From NCBI GenBank assembly GCA_021780625.1, contig JAJXYI010000185.1, positions 1-17,007 of the forward strand: a DNA stretch of 17,007 bases, written 5' to 3'. The notes beneath the pieces were generated by a model. The model worked only from the letters and a program-made list of their open reading frames with translations, ran no database searches and was not told the DNA's origin. Positions 1 through 8,659 of the stretch are shown here, in pieces. This stretch comes from a bacterium (GTDB lineage: Bacteria > Verrucomicrobiota > Verrucomicrobiae > Opitutales > Opitutaceae). The stretch's first letter is position 1. Every line of letters begins with the position of its first letter. The position numbers and the translations under genes were made by a program.

Positions 1-522
1 CTCGTTGTAGAGATCGAAGAGAACGGCGGGGTTGTTGGCGTAGGCGGGGGCGAGGTGCTGCCAGAAGACGATGCTGTTGCTATCCGGAAGCCGGTGCTGG
101 CCGATGTCGCGCCCCCAATGGCCCATGTCGGACCAGTGCAGGTCGAGAATGATGTAGGCGTTGTTGGACGAGACGAGGTCGACGATGCGGCGGACGAGGG
201 CCCGGTAAGAGGCGCCGCCGTCGCGCTGGTCCGGCGCCTTGCCGAACCAGCGATCCTGCGAAAGCGGCAGGCGGATGATGTTCGCGTGCCAGTCCCTCAC
301 GGCCACTTCGACGGTCTTGAGGATGTGCCCCTCGCCGTTGGTCGACCATTCCATGCTGGCGCAGTTGACTCCGCGCAGGCGCACGGGGTGGCCGGTGCTG
401 TCGAGGAGTTGGTTACCCTGGACGTGCAGCTGCGCCGGGGCGGACAAGGCGGGCGACGCGGCTGCGATGATGACGCACAGGGCTGCGCCTGCGGAAAGGA
501 GGAGGGAGATGGGGGATTTCAT
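1..522 (-). CDS. GH5-family cellulase/endoglucanase, N-terminal 174 residues (cut by window edge)
   Basis: Secreted glycoside hydrolase of family 5, which cleaves beta-1,4-glucan or related glycans with retention of configuration. Reading leftwards from the ATG at 522-520, the frame is open to base 1. Residues 1-28 are a signal peptide: MKSP, then a hydrophobic Leu/Ala/Ile stretch ending near ALSAPAQ. The (beta/alpha)8 barrel then begins with LRGVNCASMEW (about 48-58), IRLPLSQDRWF (about 83-93) and the strand ILDLHWSD, whose His is conserved in GH5. The last complete codons read DLYNE; in the family this Asn-Glu pair carries the catalytic acid/base Glu, so the window stops on it and the nucleophile Glu lies outside. 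The gene follows the DUF4450 gene by 141 bp on the same strand, suggesting co-expression in a glycan-degradation locus. The exact substrate and GH5 subfamily cannot be determined. Confidence 0.88.
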   Translation of the reverse strand, partial: MKSPISLLLSAGAALCVIIAAASPALSAPAQLHVQGNQLLDSTGHPVRLRGVNCASMEWSTNGEGHILKTVEVAVRDWHANIIRLPLSQDRWFGKAPDQRDGGASYRALVRRIVDLVSSNNAYIILDLHWSDMGHWGRDIGQHRLPDSNSIVFWQHLAPAYANNPAVLFDLYNE

Positions 523-663
523 GGGGAAATGGGTCACGACACGAGCGATCGGCGCCGTGTCGGATCGGGCTCGGAGCTTTGATCCGCACGAAACGGGCCT
601 GCAAGGCGGGTGCGACCGCGATTCCACGCTCACGTTAGGACGGACTTATCGGCACCGAACGGG

Positions 664-3600
664 TCAGGGTCTCTCAAGTGTCGCCGACATGAGCCCGATG
701 ACGACCTCGTTGGCGAGGGCCCGGACGGTGAGCGATTTGAGCGTCCGGGTGGGGTCCAGAGGAAGCTCGAGCACGTTGGCGGCGCCGCCGGGCACCTTTC
801 GGCCGAGTCCCTTGAAATGCGCCGGGTCGAGCAGCCGCACGGTTCCGGTCCGAAGGTCCACGCGCGGCGGGATCGGCCCGGGGCGCGCGAATTGGTAGTC
901 GTCGATGAAGTAATCCTGATCGATCGGCCACCAGTTGGAGGGATTGACCAACGGCAGCCGGGCTCGCGTGCCGTCCGTGTAGGCGACGACCACCTCGCCA
1001 TTCTCGATGCGACTTTGCATCCAGTTCGTCGACCCGGCCATCAGCAGCACGAGGCGGCGGGCCCGACCCTGGAGCGGGACGGTGACGGAGTCCGGGTAAT
1101 TCGACCACTGGGAGACGAACGCCACGTTTTGCGCGTGTCCCGGCCCCGGAGTTGCGAACGGAAACCCGTTCGGCATCAGAAAGCTGCCCCGGTGCCGGGC
1201 GGCCTGCGCGCGGAGCCCGGAGTCGTCGATTTCCGCCGTGGCATGGATGCCATCGGCCCAGCCTCCGATGCCCTGGCGGGGAATGGCGAGCGACGCGCCG
1301 CCCGAGAACCGGGGCTCGCGGTAGGCGTTTTGGAAGAGGTCAGTCACCCGCGCGTTGAAGAGCCCGGCCAGGGGGATCATGTCGTAGTGGCAAGATGGCG
1401 ACGGAGTCCGGGTCCAGTCGGTCCGGGTTTCGGTGCGTCGCGGGGCGGATACGAGGACCGACACGGGCAGCCACCAGTTGAAGTCCCCCTGGCGTACCTG
1501 CGCGAAGAGCGTCCGGTGGCCGGGCGCCGCGGAGGTGGAGATCGGCAGCCGGTTGCCGGCTTCGGGGGGGCCGGCGAGCACCTGCTGGGGGTCCTTCCAG
1601 GCTGGCGGCATGTCCTGAAATCCGGCGACCACCGCTGTTCGCCCGGGAGCGGCGACGACTTCCGGCGGCCTGACCTGCAGCGGACGGCCGGACCAGGTTA
1701 TTTCGATCGAGGCCGCCGGGCCCACGGGCGCGCGGATCGCGATGCGGGGGCAGCCGATAGACGGTACCACCTGGGTCCAGGCGGCAGGGGCGCCATTCAC
1801 GAGGACCCGGGCGACCCGGTCGAGGCGGGCGGGAGTCTCGAGCGTCAGCGACACGGGTTTTGCGAAGTGTGGGACGATGCGGTAGCTGTCGGTGTCGCCG
1901 CGTCGTTGATACGAGAACGCCAGATCGGGGTGAACGAGGCTCGCATGGGTCCACGCGTCAGGAAACCCGGGATGGATGCGGACGGTGTTGTGGAGCAGAT
2001 CGGGCGTCACTCCGAACAGGCCCTCGATCACGGCGCGGGACAGCACCCCGGAGCCGTCGGCAAAATCGCGCTGGGACTCGCGCCGATACACGTCGAGGTA
2101 AGTCATGGTCCCGACGTTGCCGGGGCAGATGCCCAGGTACATCGTGGCGAGGAGCGAACCCTTGAGGAGACGGAAGGCGTCGTCGGGTCGGTTCGCCTGC
2201 CACAGGCCCAGCGCGGCGTGGGCATTTTCGGCGACGACCACGTTGTTGACCGACCAGGCGTAGGGCATCCAGTCGGTGGTGGCGATCATCGCATAGGGCT
2301 GGTCGGCGGGCACGCCCGGGCCGCGGACTGGGAGACGGGGCAGGACGGTGTCGACGTAGCGCGACATCTGCCAGGATTCGAAGGGAGTCGGGATGCCGGA
2401 GTCGACCACATGGTAGAAACTCCAGAGCCCTGCGGCGGGGTGGACCAGCTGGAGGCCCAGACTGTCCTTGAACTCCGCAAACCAGCCGCGGTGCGGCAGC
2501 CAGAGGAGCCGGTGCATCGCACGATCGATGGCGTCGGCCTCGGCGAGATAGGGGGCAGGATCGGCACCGACGAGGCGGGCGATGTCCGCGGCCCGACGTT
2601 CCTCGTAGGCGTTATAGGCGGACGAGTACGCGACGCCGCCTCCGTCGTACTCGAGGTCGTCGCTCGCCCAGATGTCGGCGTAGGCCTCGTAGAGCGGGGC
2701 CTTGTCGGTGCCGAAGGGACGGCGGAACAGGCGATGTTCCCAAGCCAGATGCCGCTCGATCACCGGCCAGAGCTGACGCGCCAGGGCGGTGTCGCCGGTC
2801 CAGTCGAGGTGCCGGAACAGCGCGTCGACGTACACGAGATTCATGTCGTAGTGCGAGTCCGACAGGTCTCCGTTGCTGTGCAGGGCGGCCTCGCTTCGGG
2901 CGAGGCTTGCGTTCTCGTCGGGTGGCGGGATGCGGGCGGGGATCGGTGCCGTGTCCTGACGACCGGCCCAGTATTCGAAATGGCTCCGGGCGCGTCGGTG
3001 CCAGCCCAAATCGTCGAGCGCGTAGGGGCCCCGCCAGCCGAGCAGGCGCGTGCGCCAGGCGATGGCGCCGTGCATGATGTCCTGCTGCGGGGCGTCCCAG
3101 ACGGCGTCGGAGGCGACATTGAGCGCGCCCACGGCGGCGTCGAGCCAGGGGTCGGGCGTCTCGATGCGGACGCGCGTCCTCAGTCTCTCGAAGTGGGCAT
3201 ACGCGCGGTCGAACACGCCGGGAAGACGCGCGGCGGCGAACACCGGCTCGAGCGGCACCCCGGGGACAGGCCCCGAGTGTACCCGGTGTCGTGATACCTC
3301 GCGATAGACCGCGAGGTCGGCGGAGGCGCCCCGGGCTCCGGAGACGTGTTGGATGCACAGAAAGAGCGGGCGGCGCTCCGGGATCGGGGTGGTGCCCGCG
3401 ACGACGGGGAATTCCGGACTGGCACCGCGGGCCGACGCGAACAGGCCGGGCAGCGAGTTCCAGTCCCGGGCATTGGCGATGTGCATCGTGGACGAGTTTG
3501 GGACGATGCCCACGAGTTCGGCCCGAGCTCCATGAAGGGTGAACCGGTCGCCGGCTAGGTCGAAGCGGTTGTCGCGGCAGCGATCGGGAGTGAGCTGGAA

Positions 3601-4188
3601 ATAGACTCCGATCGGAACACGTTCCGTCCCGATGTCCCCATCGCGCACGCCCCGGACTCCGTCGGCGCCACCGTATGCCCACGCAAGCTCGGCGCCTGCG
3701 GGCAGGTCGGCGGCCTCGATCTTGACGATCAGGCCCTCAGTCTCCGCGAGGGCGATGGCCTGGACTCGGACGAGTCCGGCGCCGAGCCTTGGATCGCGGA
3801 TCTCGTAGAGCATCATTCCGGGGCGGTAGCGTGCGGTGATGTCTGCCGCTTGAGTGAGCCAGAAGCCGCCATCACCGAGGCGGACCCCGAGACGGAGGTT
3901 GCCGCCCCGACCGGGCAGATACAGGGAGAACTCCGGTTCATCGCCTGCATCGACGCGGAAGGCGGTGTTCCCGCCATAGAGGGGCCGGTTGAAGAATTCG
4001 CCGCCGTTGTGGATGACGAAATCCCCGTGGTCCGGATGGTAGCGGAGCGGCCGGTCCATCCGGCCCTGGAGGTTCGGCTCGAGCGTCCGCGCTTCGATTC
4101 CCCGTGCGGCTGCGAAGGTGGCGAAGCCGAGTGCGGCGGCGGGCAGGAGGGCGGCTCGGAGGAGTGCGAGAAGGGGCGGGGGCTTCAA
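664..4188 (-). CDS. Large secreted DUF4450 / six-hairpin-glycosidase-like protein
   Basis: A protein of about 1,174 residues, most likely a periplasmic or secreted carbohydrate-active enzyme. After the signal peptide the mature N-terminus has the DUF4450 signature: TLEPNLQGRMDRPLRYHPD and EFFNRPLYGGNTAFRVDAGD. The middle third is rich in Trp, Tyr and Asp helical segments (YALDDLGWHRRARSHFEYW, DSHYDMNLVYVDALFRHLDW, YADIWASDDLEYDGGG), resembling the (alpha/alpha)6 barrel of six-hairpin glycosidases. It is followed by a GVTPDLLHNTVRIHPGFPD segment typical of the C-terminal beta-domain of such enzymes. About 350 further residues follow. The start is uncertain: the frame is open to a TTG at 4284, but a TTG at 4188 places LKPPPLLALLRAALLPAAA and FATFAAARG as a normal signal peptide, so I chose it. 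There is no ATG or clear ribosome-binding site. It precedes a GH5 gene. Substrate and catalytic residues cannot be assigned from sequence alone. Confidence 0.85.
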   Translation of the reverse strand: MKPPPLLALLRAALLPAAALGFATFAAARGIEARTLEPNLQGRMDRPLRYHPDHGDFVIHNGGEFFNRPLYGGNTAFRVDAGDEPEFSLYLPGRGGNLRLGVRLGDGGFWLTQAADITARYRPGMMLYEIRDPRLGAGLVRVQAIALAETEGLIVKIEAADLPAGAELAWAYGGADGVRGVRDGDIGTERVPIGVYFQLTPDRCRDNRFDLAGDRFTLHGARAELVGIVPNSSTMHIANARDWNSLPGLFASARGASPEFPVVAGTTPIPERRPLFLCIQHVSGARGASADLAVYREVSRHRVHSGPVPGVPLEPVFAAARLPGVFDRAYAHFERLRTRVRIETPDPWLDAAVGALNVASDAVWDAPQQDIMHGAIAWRTRLLGWRGPYALDDLGWHRRARSHFEYWAGRQDTAPIPARIPPPDENASLARSEAALHSNGDLSDSHYDMNLVYVDALFRHLDWTGDTALARQLWPVIERHLAWEHRLFRRPFGTDKAPLYEAYADIWASDDLEYDGGGVAYSSAYNAYEERRAADIARLVGADPAPYLAEADAIDRAMHRLLWLPHRGWFAEFKDSLGLQLVHPAAGLWSFYHVVDSGIPTPFESWQMSRYVDTVLPRLPVRGPGVPADQPYAMIATTDWMPYAWSVNNVVVAENAHAALGLWQANRPDDAFRLLKGSLLATMYLGICPGNVGTMTYLDVYRRESQRDFADGSGVLSRAVIEGLFGVTPDLLHNTVRIHPGFPDAWTHASLVHPDLAFSYQRRGDTDSYRIVPHFAKPVSLTLETPARLDRVARVLVNGAPAAWTQVVPSIGCPRIAIRAPVGPAASIEITWSGRPLQVRPPEVVAAPGRTAVVAGFQDMPPAWKDPQQVLAGPPEAGNRLPISTSAAPGHRTLFAQVRQGDFNWWLPVSVLVSAPRRTETRTDWTRTPSPSCHYDMIPLAGLFNARVTDLFQNAYREPRFSGGASLAIPRQGIGGWADGIHATAEIDDSGLRAQAARHRGSFLMPNGFPFATPGPGHAQNVAFVSQWSNYPDSVTVPLQGRARRLVLLMAGSTNWMQSRIENGEVVVAYTDGTRARLPLVNPSNWWPIDQDYFIDDYQFARPGPIPPRVDLRTGTVRLLDPAHFKGLGRKVPGGAANVLELPLDPTRTLKSLTVRALANEVVIGLMSATLERP

Positions 4189-4391
4189 GCGGGAGGTGGG
4201 GTCGGCGTTGGATATCCACGGAGTGGAGACAGGGCAAGGGGGCGGGTTGGAAGGCTGCCATCCGAGGGGTGGCCGGGCGAGCAAACCCGGGTCCGGACTG
4301 TCTGACCGTCGACGATCGGGCCGCCGCGCTGTGTAATCGCTTCACCTTTTCGGTGGACCGGCTAAGGCTGCCGGGGTCTTCCGACACTGCG

Positions 4392-4934
4392 ATGTTCACC
4401 CTTACGATCAACGAATCCACGGTCCTGCGCTCGATCCAGAGTCCGTGCGGAGCCGCGCTGTACGCGGTGCTCGAGGCGAACCGGGCGCACGTGGCACGCT
4501 GGCACCCCTGGGTGAACGTGCTCCACTCGGCCCAGGACGCGGAGCGCATGGTGTTGTCGTGGCAGGCGATGAACGTGAACCGCCAGGGGCATTTCAACGG
4601 GATCTGGCGCGACGGGTGTCTCGTCGGCATGGTGAATTTCGCGTTCTTCGACTGGGCGAACCACTGGGCCGCGATGAGCTATTGGCTCGCCGAGGCCGAG
4701 CAGGGGAGGGGGCTCATGACCGACTGCTGCAGGGGTCTGATCGGCCACGGATTTGAATCGCTCCATCTTAATCGCATCACGATAGAAAGCGCGGTCGACA
4801 ATCCCCGCAGCCGGCGCGTGCCGGAGCGGCTTGGATTCACGAGCGAAGGCGTGGTGCGCCAGGTCGAGTGGCTGGGCGACCGCCACGTCGACCACGCGAT
4901 CTACGGGTTGCTGCGCTCGGAGTGGAGGCGCTGA
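4392..4934 (+). CDS. GNAT acetyltransferase, RimJ/RimL-like
   Basis: A 180-residue cytoplasmic N-acetyltransferase that transfers acetyl from acetyl-CoA to an amine. The closest family type is the RimJ/RimL ribosomal-protein N-terminal acetyltransferases. Visible landmarks are the mid-strand GIWRDGCLVGMVNF (about 70-83), the strand MSYWLAEAEQGRGLMT (95-110) with the QGRG acetyl-CoA pyrophosphate loop at 104-107, the helix TDCCRGLIGHGFESLHLNRI, and the closing DNPRSRRVPERLGF (136-149), the usual Asn-x-x-Ser plus LGF signature. The ATG at 4392 gives the typical length; the frame is open further upstream, but only through sequence antisense to the DUF4450 gene. It diverges from that gene and is followed 78 bp later by the PAP2 gene. 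The target protein is unknown. Confidence 0.9.
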   Translation: MFTLTINESTVLRSIQSPCGAALYAVLEANRAHVARWHPWVNVLHSAQDAERMVLSWQAMNVNRQGHFNGIWRDGCLVGMVNFAFFDWANHWAAMSYWLAEAEQGRGLMTDCCRGLIGHGFESLHLNRITIESAVDNPRSRRVPERLGFTSEGVVRQVEWLGDRHVDHAIYGLLRSEWRR

Positions 4935-5012
4935 TCCGGGGCGGGTCGTGTGTACAGGCAGCCTTCGGGCTTGCCGCGTGCCATGCGCCGGCAAAGGCTC
5001 GGATTTTCATTC

Positions 5013-5690
5013 ATGGAATCGCATTCAAAAGCCCCCCGACTGGCGTGGTTGGCCGCGGCGTCCTGTGTTGTCCTGGTGGTGCTTTCCATCCACTTCGTCG
5101 ACCGCTCGGCGTCGACCTGGGCCCATGAGCATCTTCATCGTCCGAAGGTCACCGAATCGCTGACCCATCTCGTCGACCCGCTCGAGCCGGCGTCCGTGAT
5201 CGGGCTGATGCTCGCGGGCCTTGCGGCGGGGCTTGCAGGATGGCGGCCGGGAAGACACGGGCGCACGTTCATCGCGGCGTGCCTCGCCATCATCGTGGCG
5301 GTGATGTTCAAGAACGAACTCAAGTTCGTGTTCGGCCGCACCTGGCCCGAGACCTGGATCAACGGGAATCCGTCCTGGATTGGAAATCACGTCTTCGGCT
5401 TCAATTTCTTCCACGGTGGCTCGGGCTACGAGTCGTTCCCCTCCGGACACACGGCGCGCATGGCTGCGCTGGCCTCGGTGCTGTGGCTCAGGTTTCCCCG
5501 CTTTCGCTCCTACGCGGTAGCGATGGTGGGCCTCGTGGCGGTCGCGCTGTGGGGATGCGATTATCATTTCGTCAGCGACATCATCGCGGGCGGCTTCCTC
5601 GGTTGGGCCTGCGGCGTGGGCGCCGTGGCGCTCGTGTGCCGGGAAGATCGGAAGCCACCGTCCGGCGCCCCCGGGTCGGATAAACGATGA
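5013..5690 (+). CDS. PAP2-superfamily membrane phosphatase
   Basis: A 225-residue integral membrane phosphatase of the PAP2 (type 2 phosphatidic acid phosphatase) superfamily, which dephosphorylates lipid phosphates such as phosphatidate or undecaprenyl diphosphate at the membrane. About six TM segments are visible: LAWLAAASCVVLVVL, ASVIGLMLAGLAAGLAG, TFIAACLAIIVAVMF, a segment after the PSGH motif, YAVAMVGLVAVAL and IIAGGFLGWACGVGAVALV. Core motifs are KFVFGRTWPETW (motif 1, with Trp where classic enzymes have Arg before Pro), ESFPSGHTAR (motif 2) and CDYHFVSDIIAG (motif 3, His-x3-Asp). The motif-3 Arg found in classic enzymes is not seen. I chose the ATG at 5013 because it leaves a short n-region before TM1. 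Alternatives are ATG 4983 and GTG 4950. Substrate is not predictable. Confidence 0.88.
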   Translation: MESHSKAPRLAWLAAASCVVLVVLSIHFVDRSASTWAHEHLHRPKVTESLTHLVDPLEPASVIGLMLAGLAAGLAGWRPGRHGRTFIAACLAIIVAVMFKNELKFVFGRTWPETWINGNPSWIGNHVFGFNFFHGGSGYESFPSGHTARMAALASVLWLRFPRFRSYAVAMVGLVAVALWGCDYHFVSDIIAGGFLGWACGVGAVALVCREDRKPPSGAPGSDKR

Positions 5691-5834
5691 GCCGATGCCT
5701 GCGCACTGCTTGCGTGGGCGGTACGCGTTGCGCGGATCCCCGTACCTGATGGCTCTGGCGGTTTTGTGCGAACGGTTTGCAGTTGAGCGGAATTGCATGG
5801 AGAATGGGGAACCGTCTAGCGGCCTCCATTCACC

Positions 5835-8504
5835 ATGCATGTCTGGGCGAGCATCACCTGGATCCTGTTCGGTCTGAACCTTGGACAGATCGCTCTCGCC
5901 GTCGTCGCCTGGCGTCAGGCCCACGTGCCGGGAGTGCGGGCGATTTCGGCGTTGATCCTTGCGAGCTCGATCTATGTCGGGTGCTCCGCGCTGGAGTGGT
6001 CGCCGGCGCTCGAGCACCAGGTCCTCCTGCTGAAGGATCTCGAGTTCATCGGCATCGCGTTTTTGCCGCCGCTGACGATCTGCGCTTATGTCGATTTCAC
6101 CGGTCACGCCGCGTGGCTGAGCCGCCGACTTCGCCTGGGTTTGTTTGCCTTCGCCGCGCTGAACCTGGTCGTGAAATGGTGCGATCCCTGGCTGCACCTC
6201 GTGCACCGGGAGTTCATGATCCTGCACAGGGACGGATGGAATGCCCAATACATCGTGAGCGGCCCCTGGTACGCGGTGATGAACGCCTACCTGATGGTTG
6301 CGGAGGTCATTGCGCTTGTCGCGGTGGTCCGCACCTGGCGCCATGCCAATCGCGTGTTCCGGCGTCAACTGGCGGCCCTGGCGTTCGCGATGGTCTTCCC
6401 TGCGATCGTGCACATCCTCCGGCTTGGGGGCATTTCGCCGGTGACGGATTTTGACGCCGTGCCGAGCGCGCTGCTGGTGAGTACGCTGGTCATTGCCTGG
6501 GCGGTGTGGCGTGAACGACTGACGCGAATCGCCCCGATCGGACGGGACGCGTTTTTCGACATGTACGGAGGTGGGCTTGTGGTTGCGGACGTCGAGCGGA
6601 CCGTGGTGGACTTGAACCCTGCGGCCGTGCGCATCCTCGGACTTGGGGCTGGACGGGCCGTTGGGCTGCCCATCGGCGAAGTGCTCGCGGATCGGCCGGT
6701 GCTGCGCGAATTGTGCGCCGCTGAGATCGAGAACCGCAGGGAGTTCTCGGAGCTGATGGTCGAGGGTACCGATTGGGAGGCGCGCTGGACGCCCTTGACC
6801 GCGCCGAATGGGCGGCAGCGCGGCTATCTGCTCGCGCTCCACGACATCACGGAGCGCAAGCGCATCGAGCACCGCTTGCGGGAGGCGACTGAGACGGCCC
6901 TGGAATCCGCCCACATGAAGTCGCGATTTCTCGCCAACATGAGCCACGAGATCCGCACCCCGATGAATGGCGTGGTTGGCATGGTTGACCTGCTTCTTGA
7001 TACACCGCTCTCCGCCGATCAGCGCGCCCTGGTGCAGACAGTGCGCTCCAGTGCGGACGCGCTGCTGACGATCATCAATGACATCCTGGATTTTTCGAAG
7101 ATCGAGGCGGGTCAGCTTGTATTCGAAGCGCTGCCGTTCGACCTGACCGACCCGACGGAAGGAGTGCTCGGGCTGCTAGCCGAGCGGGCGGAGGCAAAGG
7201 AGATCGAACTCGCCTGCCTTATCGACGACGACGTGCCCCGGCAGCTGGTGGGCGATCCGGGACGACTCAAGCAGGTGCTGCTCAACCTGGTCGGGAACGG
7301 GCTCAAATTCACCGAACGAGGCGAGGTGGTGGTGCGAGTGGGCCTCGTGGAACGAATGGACGATCGGGTGCGGCTGAAGTTCTCGATTGCCGACACGGGC
7401 ATCGGTCTCACGCGGGAGCAGCAGGCAAAACTGTTTCGCCCGTTCGTCCAGGCAGAGGAGGGCACCACGCGGAAATACGGAGGCACGGGACTGGGGCTGG
7501 CGATCTGTCGCGAATTGGTCAACCGCATGGGTGGCGAGATCGGCGTTGAGAGCGAAGTGGGGCGGGGATCGACGTTTTGGTTTACCGGCGTCTTCAGCCT
7601 CCAGCAGCCTGCCCCGGTGTCGTCGGTGGCGCGGCCCGCGTTGTCCGGACAGCGCGTGCTGGTGGCCGACGATCACGCGGCGACCCGCGAGGTGATTCGA
7701 AAGTTGGTCACGGCGATGGGGGCGGAGGTGACGGTCGTGGGCAGGGGGCCGGATGCGGTCGAGCAGGTCCGCCAGGCAGCAGTGGAGGGAAATCCGTTCG
7801 CGCTCGCGCTGGCGGACGTCCGAATGCCCGGACTCGGCGGGCTCGATTTGGCTCGTGCATTGCGCACCGCTTCGGAGACGGGGCGGCTGCGGGTCCTGTT
7901 GCTGGCGCCGGTCGGGTTCTCGCCTGCGATCGCCGAGCTCCAGGAAGCCGGGGTGGAGCGCGTCCTTCGGAAGCCCGTCCTGGGCGACCAGCTCCGGGCG
8001 GCGCTCGGAGGGACTGCGGAGCCGCCGGAGACGCGGGCGGAGCGGTCATCCCCTGCGCTCGCCCAGGCGCTGCGCGTACTGATCGCGGAGGACAATCCGG
8101 TGAACCAGGCGGTTGCGCGCAGGCAGTTGGAGAAATTCGGATACACCCCCGTGATCGTCCACAACGGTGCTCGGGCGGTGGAGATGGCATGCTCGGAGCC
8201 CTTCGATGTCGTGCTGATGGACTGCCAGATGCCGGAGATGGATGGGTTTGAGGCGACCCGTCGGATCCGGGTGTGGGAGGCGCGACACCGTGTGTCGGCG
8301 GTCGGCCGCCGGCCGCTGTACGTCATCGCGATCACCGCCAACGCCATGGTGGGTGATCGCGAGAGCTGTCTAGCCGCAGGCATGGACGATTACGTCAGCA
8401 AGCCGGTTCGCCCCGCCGAGCTCGCCGCCGCTCTGGTGCGCGCGTCCGCGGCCCTGCGCGGCCGCCCTGGAGTCGTCGCGGGCAAATCCGGGGGCGGTGT
8501 TTGA
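5835..8504 (+). CDS. Hybrid sensor histidine kinase, 7TM-PAS-HisKA-HATPase-REC-REC
   Basis: An 889-residue inner-membrane hybrid histidine kinase that senses an unknown signal and passes phosphate within its own chain. Residues 1-230 hold about seven hydrophobic helices, like the N-terminal 7TM region of histidine kinases. A PAS-like domain follows (about 240-345, ending in HDITERKRIEHRL). HisKA carries the phospho-acceptor His371 in NMSHEIRTPMNGVVG. HATPase_c shows the N box around Asn484/Asn488 (LLNLVGNGLKF), G1 box DTGIG at 520-524 and G2 box GGTGLGLAI from about 549. REC1 starts at 607 (acidic pair 612-613, Asp661, Lys713); REC2 starts at 747 (Glu752/Asp753, Asp796 in MDCQMPEMDGF, Lys856). 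No HPt domain follows, so a separate HPt and response regulator would be needed for a full relay. No cognate regulator is adjacent. Confidence 0.95.
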   Translation: MHVWASITWILFGLNLGQIALAVVAWRQAHVPGVRAISALILASSIYVGCSALEWSPALEHQVLLLKDLEFIGIAFLPPLTICAYVDFTGHAAWLSRRLRLGLFAFAALNLVVKWCDPWLHLVHREFMILHRDGWNAQYIVSGPWYAVMNAYLMVAEVIALVAVVRTWRHANRVFRRQLAALAFAMVFPAIVHILRLGGISPVTDFDAVPSALLVSTLVIAWAVWRERLTRIAPIGRDAFFDMYGGGLVVADVERTVVDLNPAAVRILGLGAGRAVGLPIGEVLADRPVLRELCAAEIENRREFSELMVEGTDWEARWTPLTAPNGRQRGYLLALHDITERKRIEHRLREATETALESAHMKSRFLANMSHEIRTPMNGVVGMVDLLLDTPLSADQRALVQTVRSSADALLTIINDILDFSKIEAGQLVFEALPFDLTDPTEGVLGLLAERAEAKEIELACLIDDDVPRQLVGDPGRLKQVLLNLVGNGLKFTERGEVVVRVGLVERMDDRVRLKFSIADTGIGLTREQQAKLFRPFVQAEEGTTRKYGGTGLGLAICRELVNRMGGEIGVESEVGRGSTFWFTGVFSLQQPAPVSSVARPALSGQRVLVADDHAATREVIRKLVTAMGAEVTVVGRGPDAVEQVRQAAVEGNPFALALADVRMPGLGGLDLARALRTASETGRLRVLLLAPVGFSPAIAELQEAGVERVLRKPVLGDQLRAALGGTAEPPETRAERSSPALAQALRVLIAEDNPVNQAVARRQLEKFGYTPVIVHNGARAVEMACSEPFDVVLMDCQMPEMDGFEATRRIRVWEARHRVSAVGRRPLYVIAITANAMVGDRESCLAAGMDDYVSKPVRPAELAAALVRASAALRGRPGVVAGKSGGGV

Positions 8505-8659
8505 CGATTGCGCGAGGCGTTCCTCGATTGCGGTACCCCATCCGGCCAGGCGCTCGGGAGCTCCAGGTACTGGACCCGCGCCGCGCTGCTCCATCCATCT
8601 GCGGCGGGCACCCGGGCGAAGGTATGACGAGCGAATCGAGCAGCGCTGCCCCAACCCAA

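Noticed and set aside
610..3294. A plus-strand open frame of 894 codons.
   Set aside because: It is antisense to the DUF4450 gene; its composition is rich in Arg, Gly, Val and Asp with no family motif, as expected for an antisense shadow in GC-rich DNA.
4104..4391. Longer N-terminus for the GNAT acetyltransferase.
   Set aside because: The extension is antisense to the DUF4450 signal-peptide region and Arg/Gly-rich; the ATG at 4392 gives the normal family length.
5025..6947. A minus-strand open frame of 640 codons across the PAP2 and kinase genes.
   Set aside because: It spans two well-supported plus-strand genes and their intergenic gap, and shows only His/Arg/Asp-rich antisense sequence.
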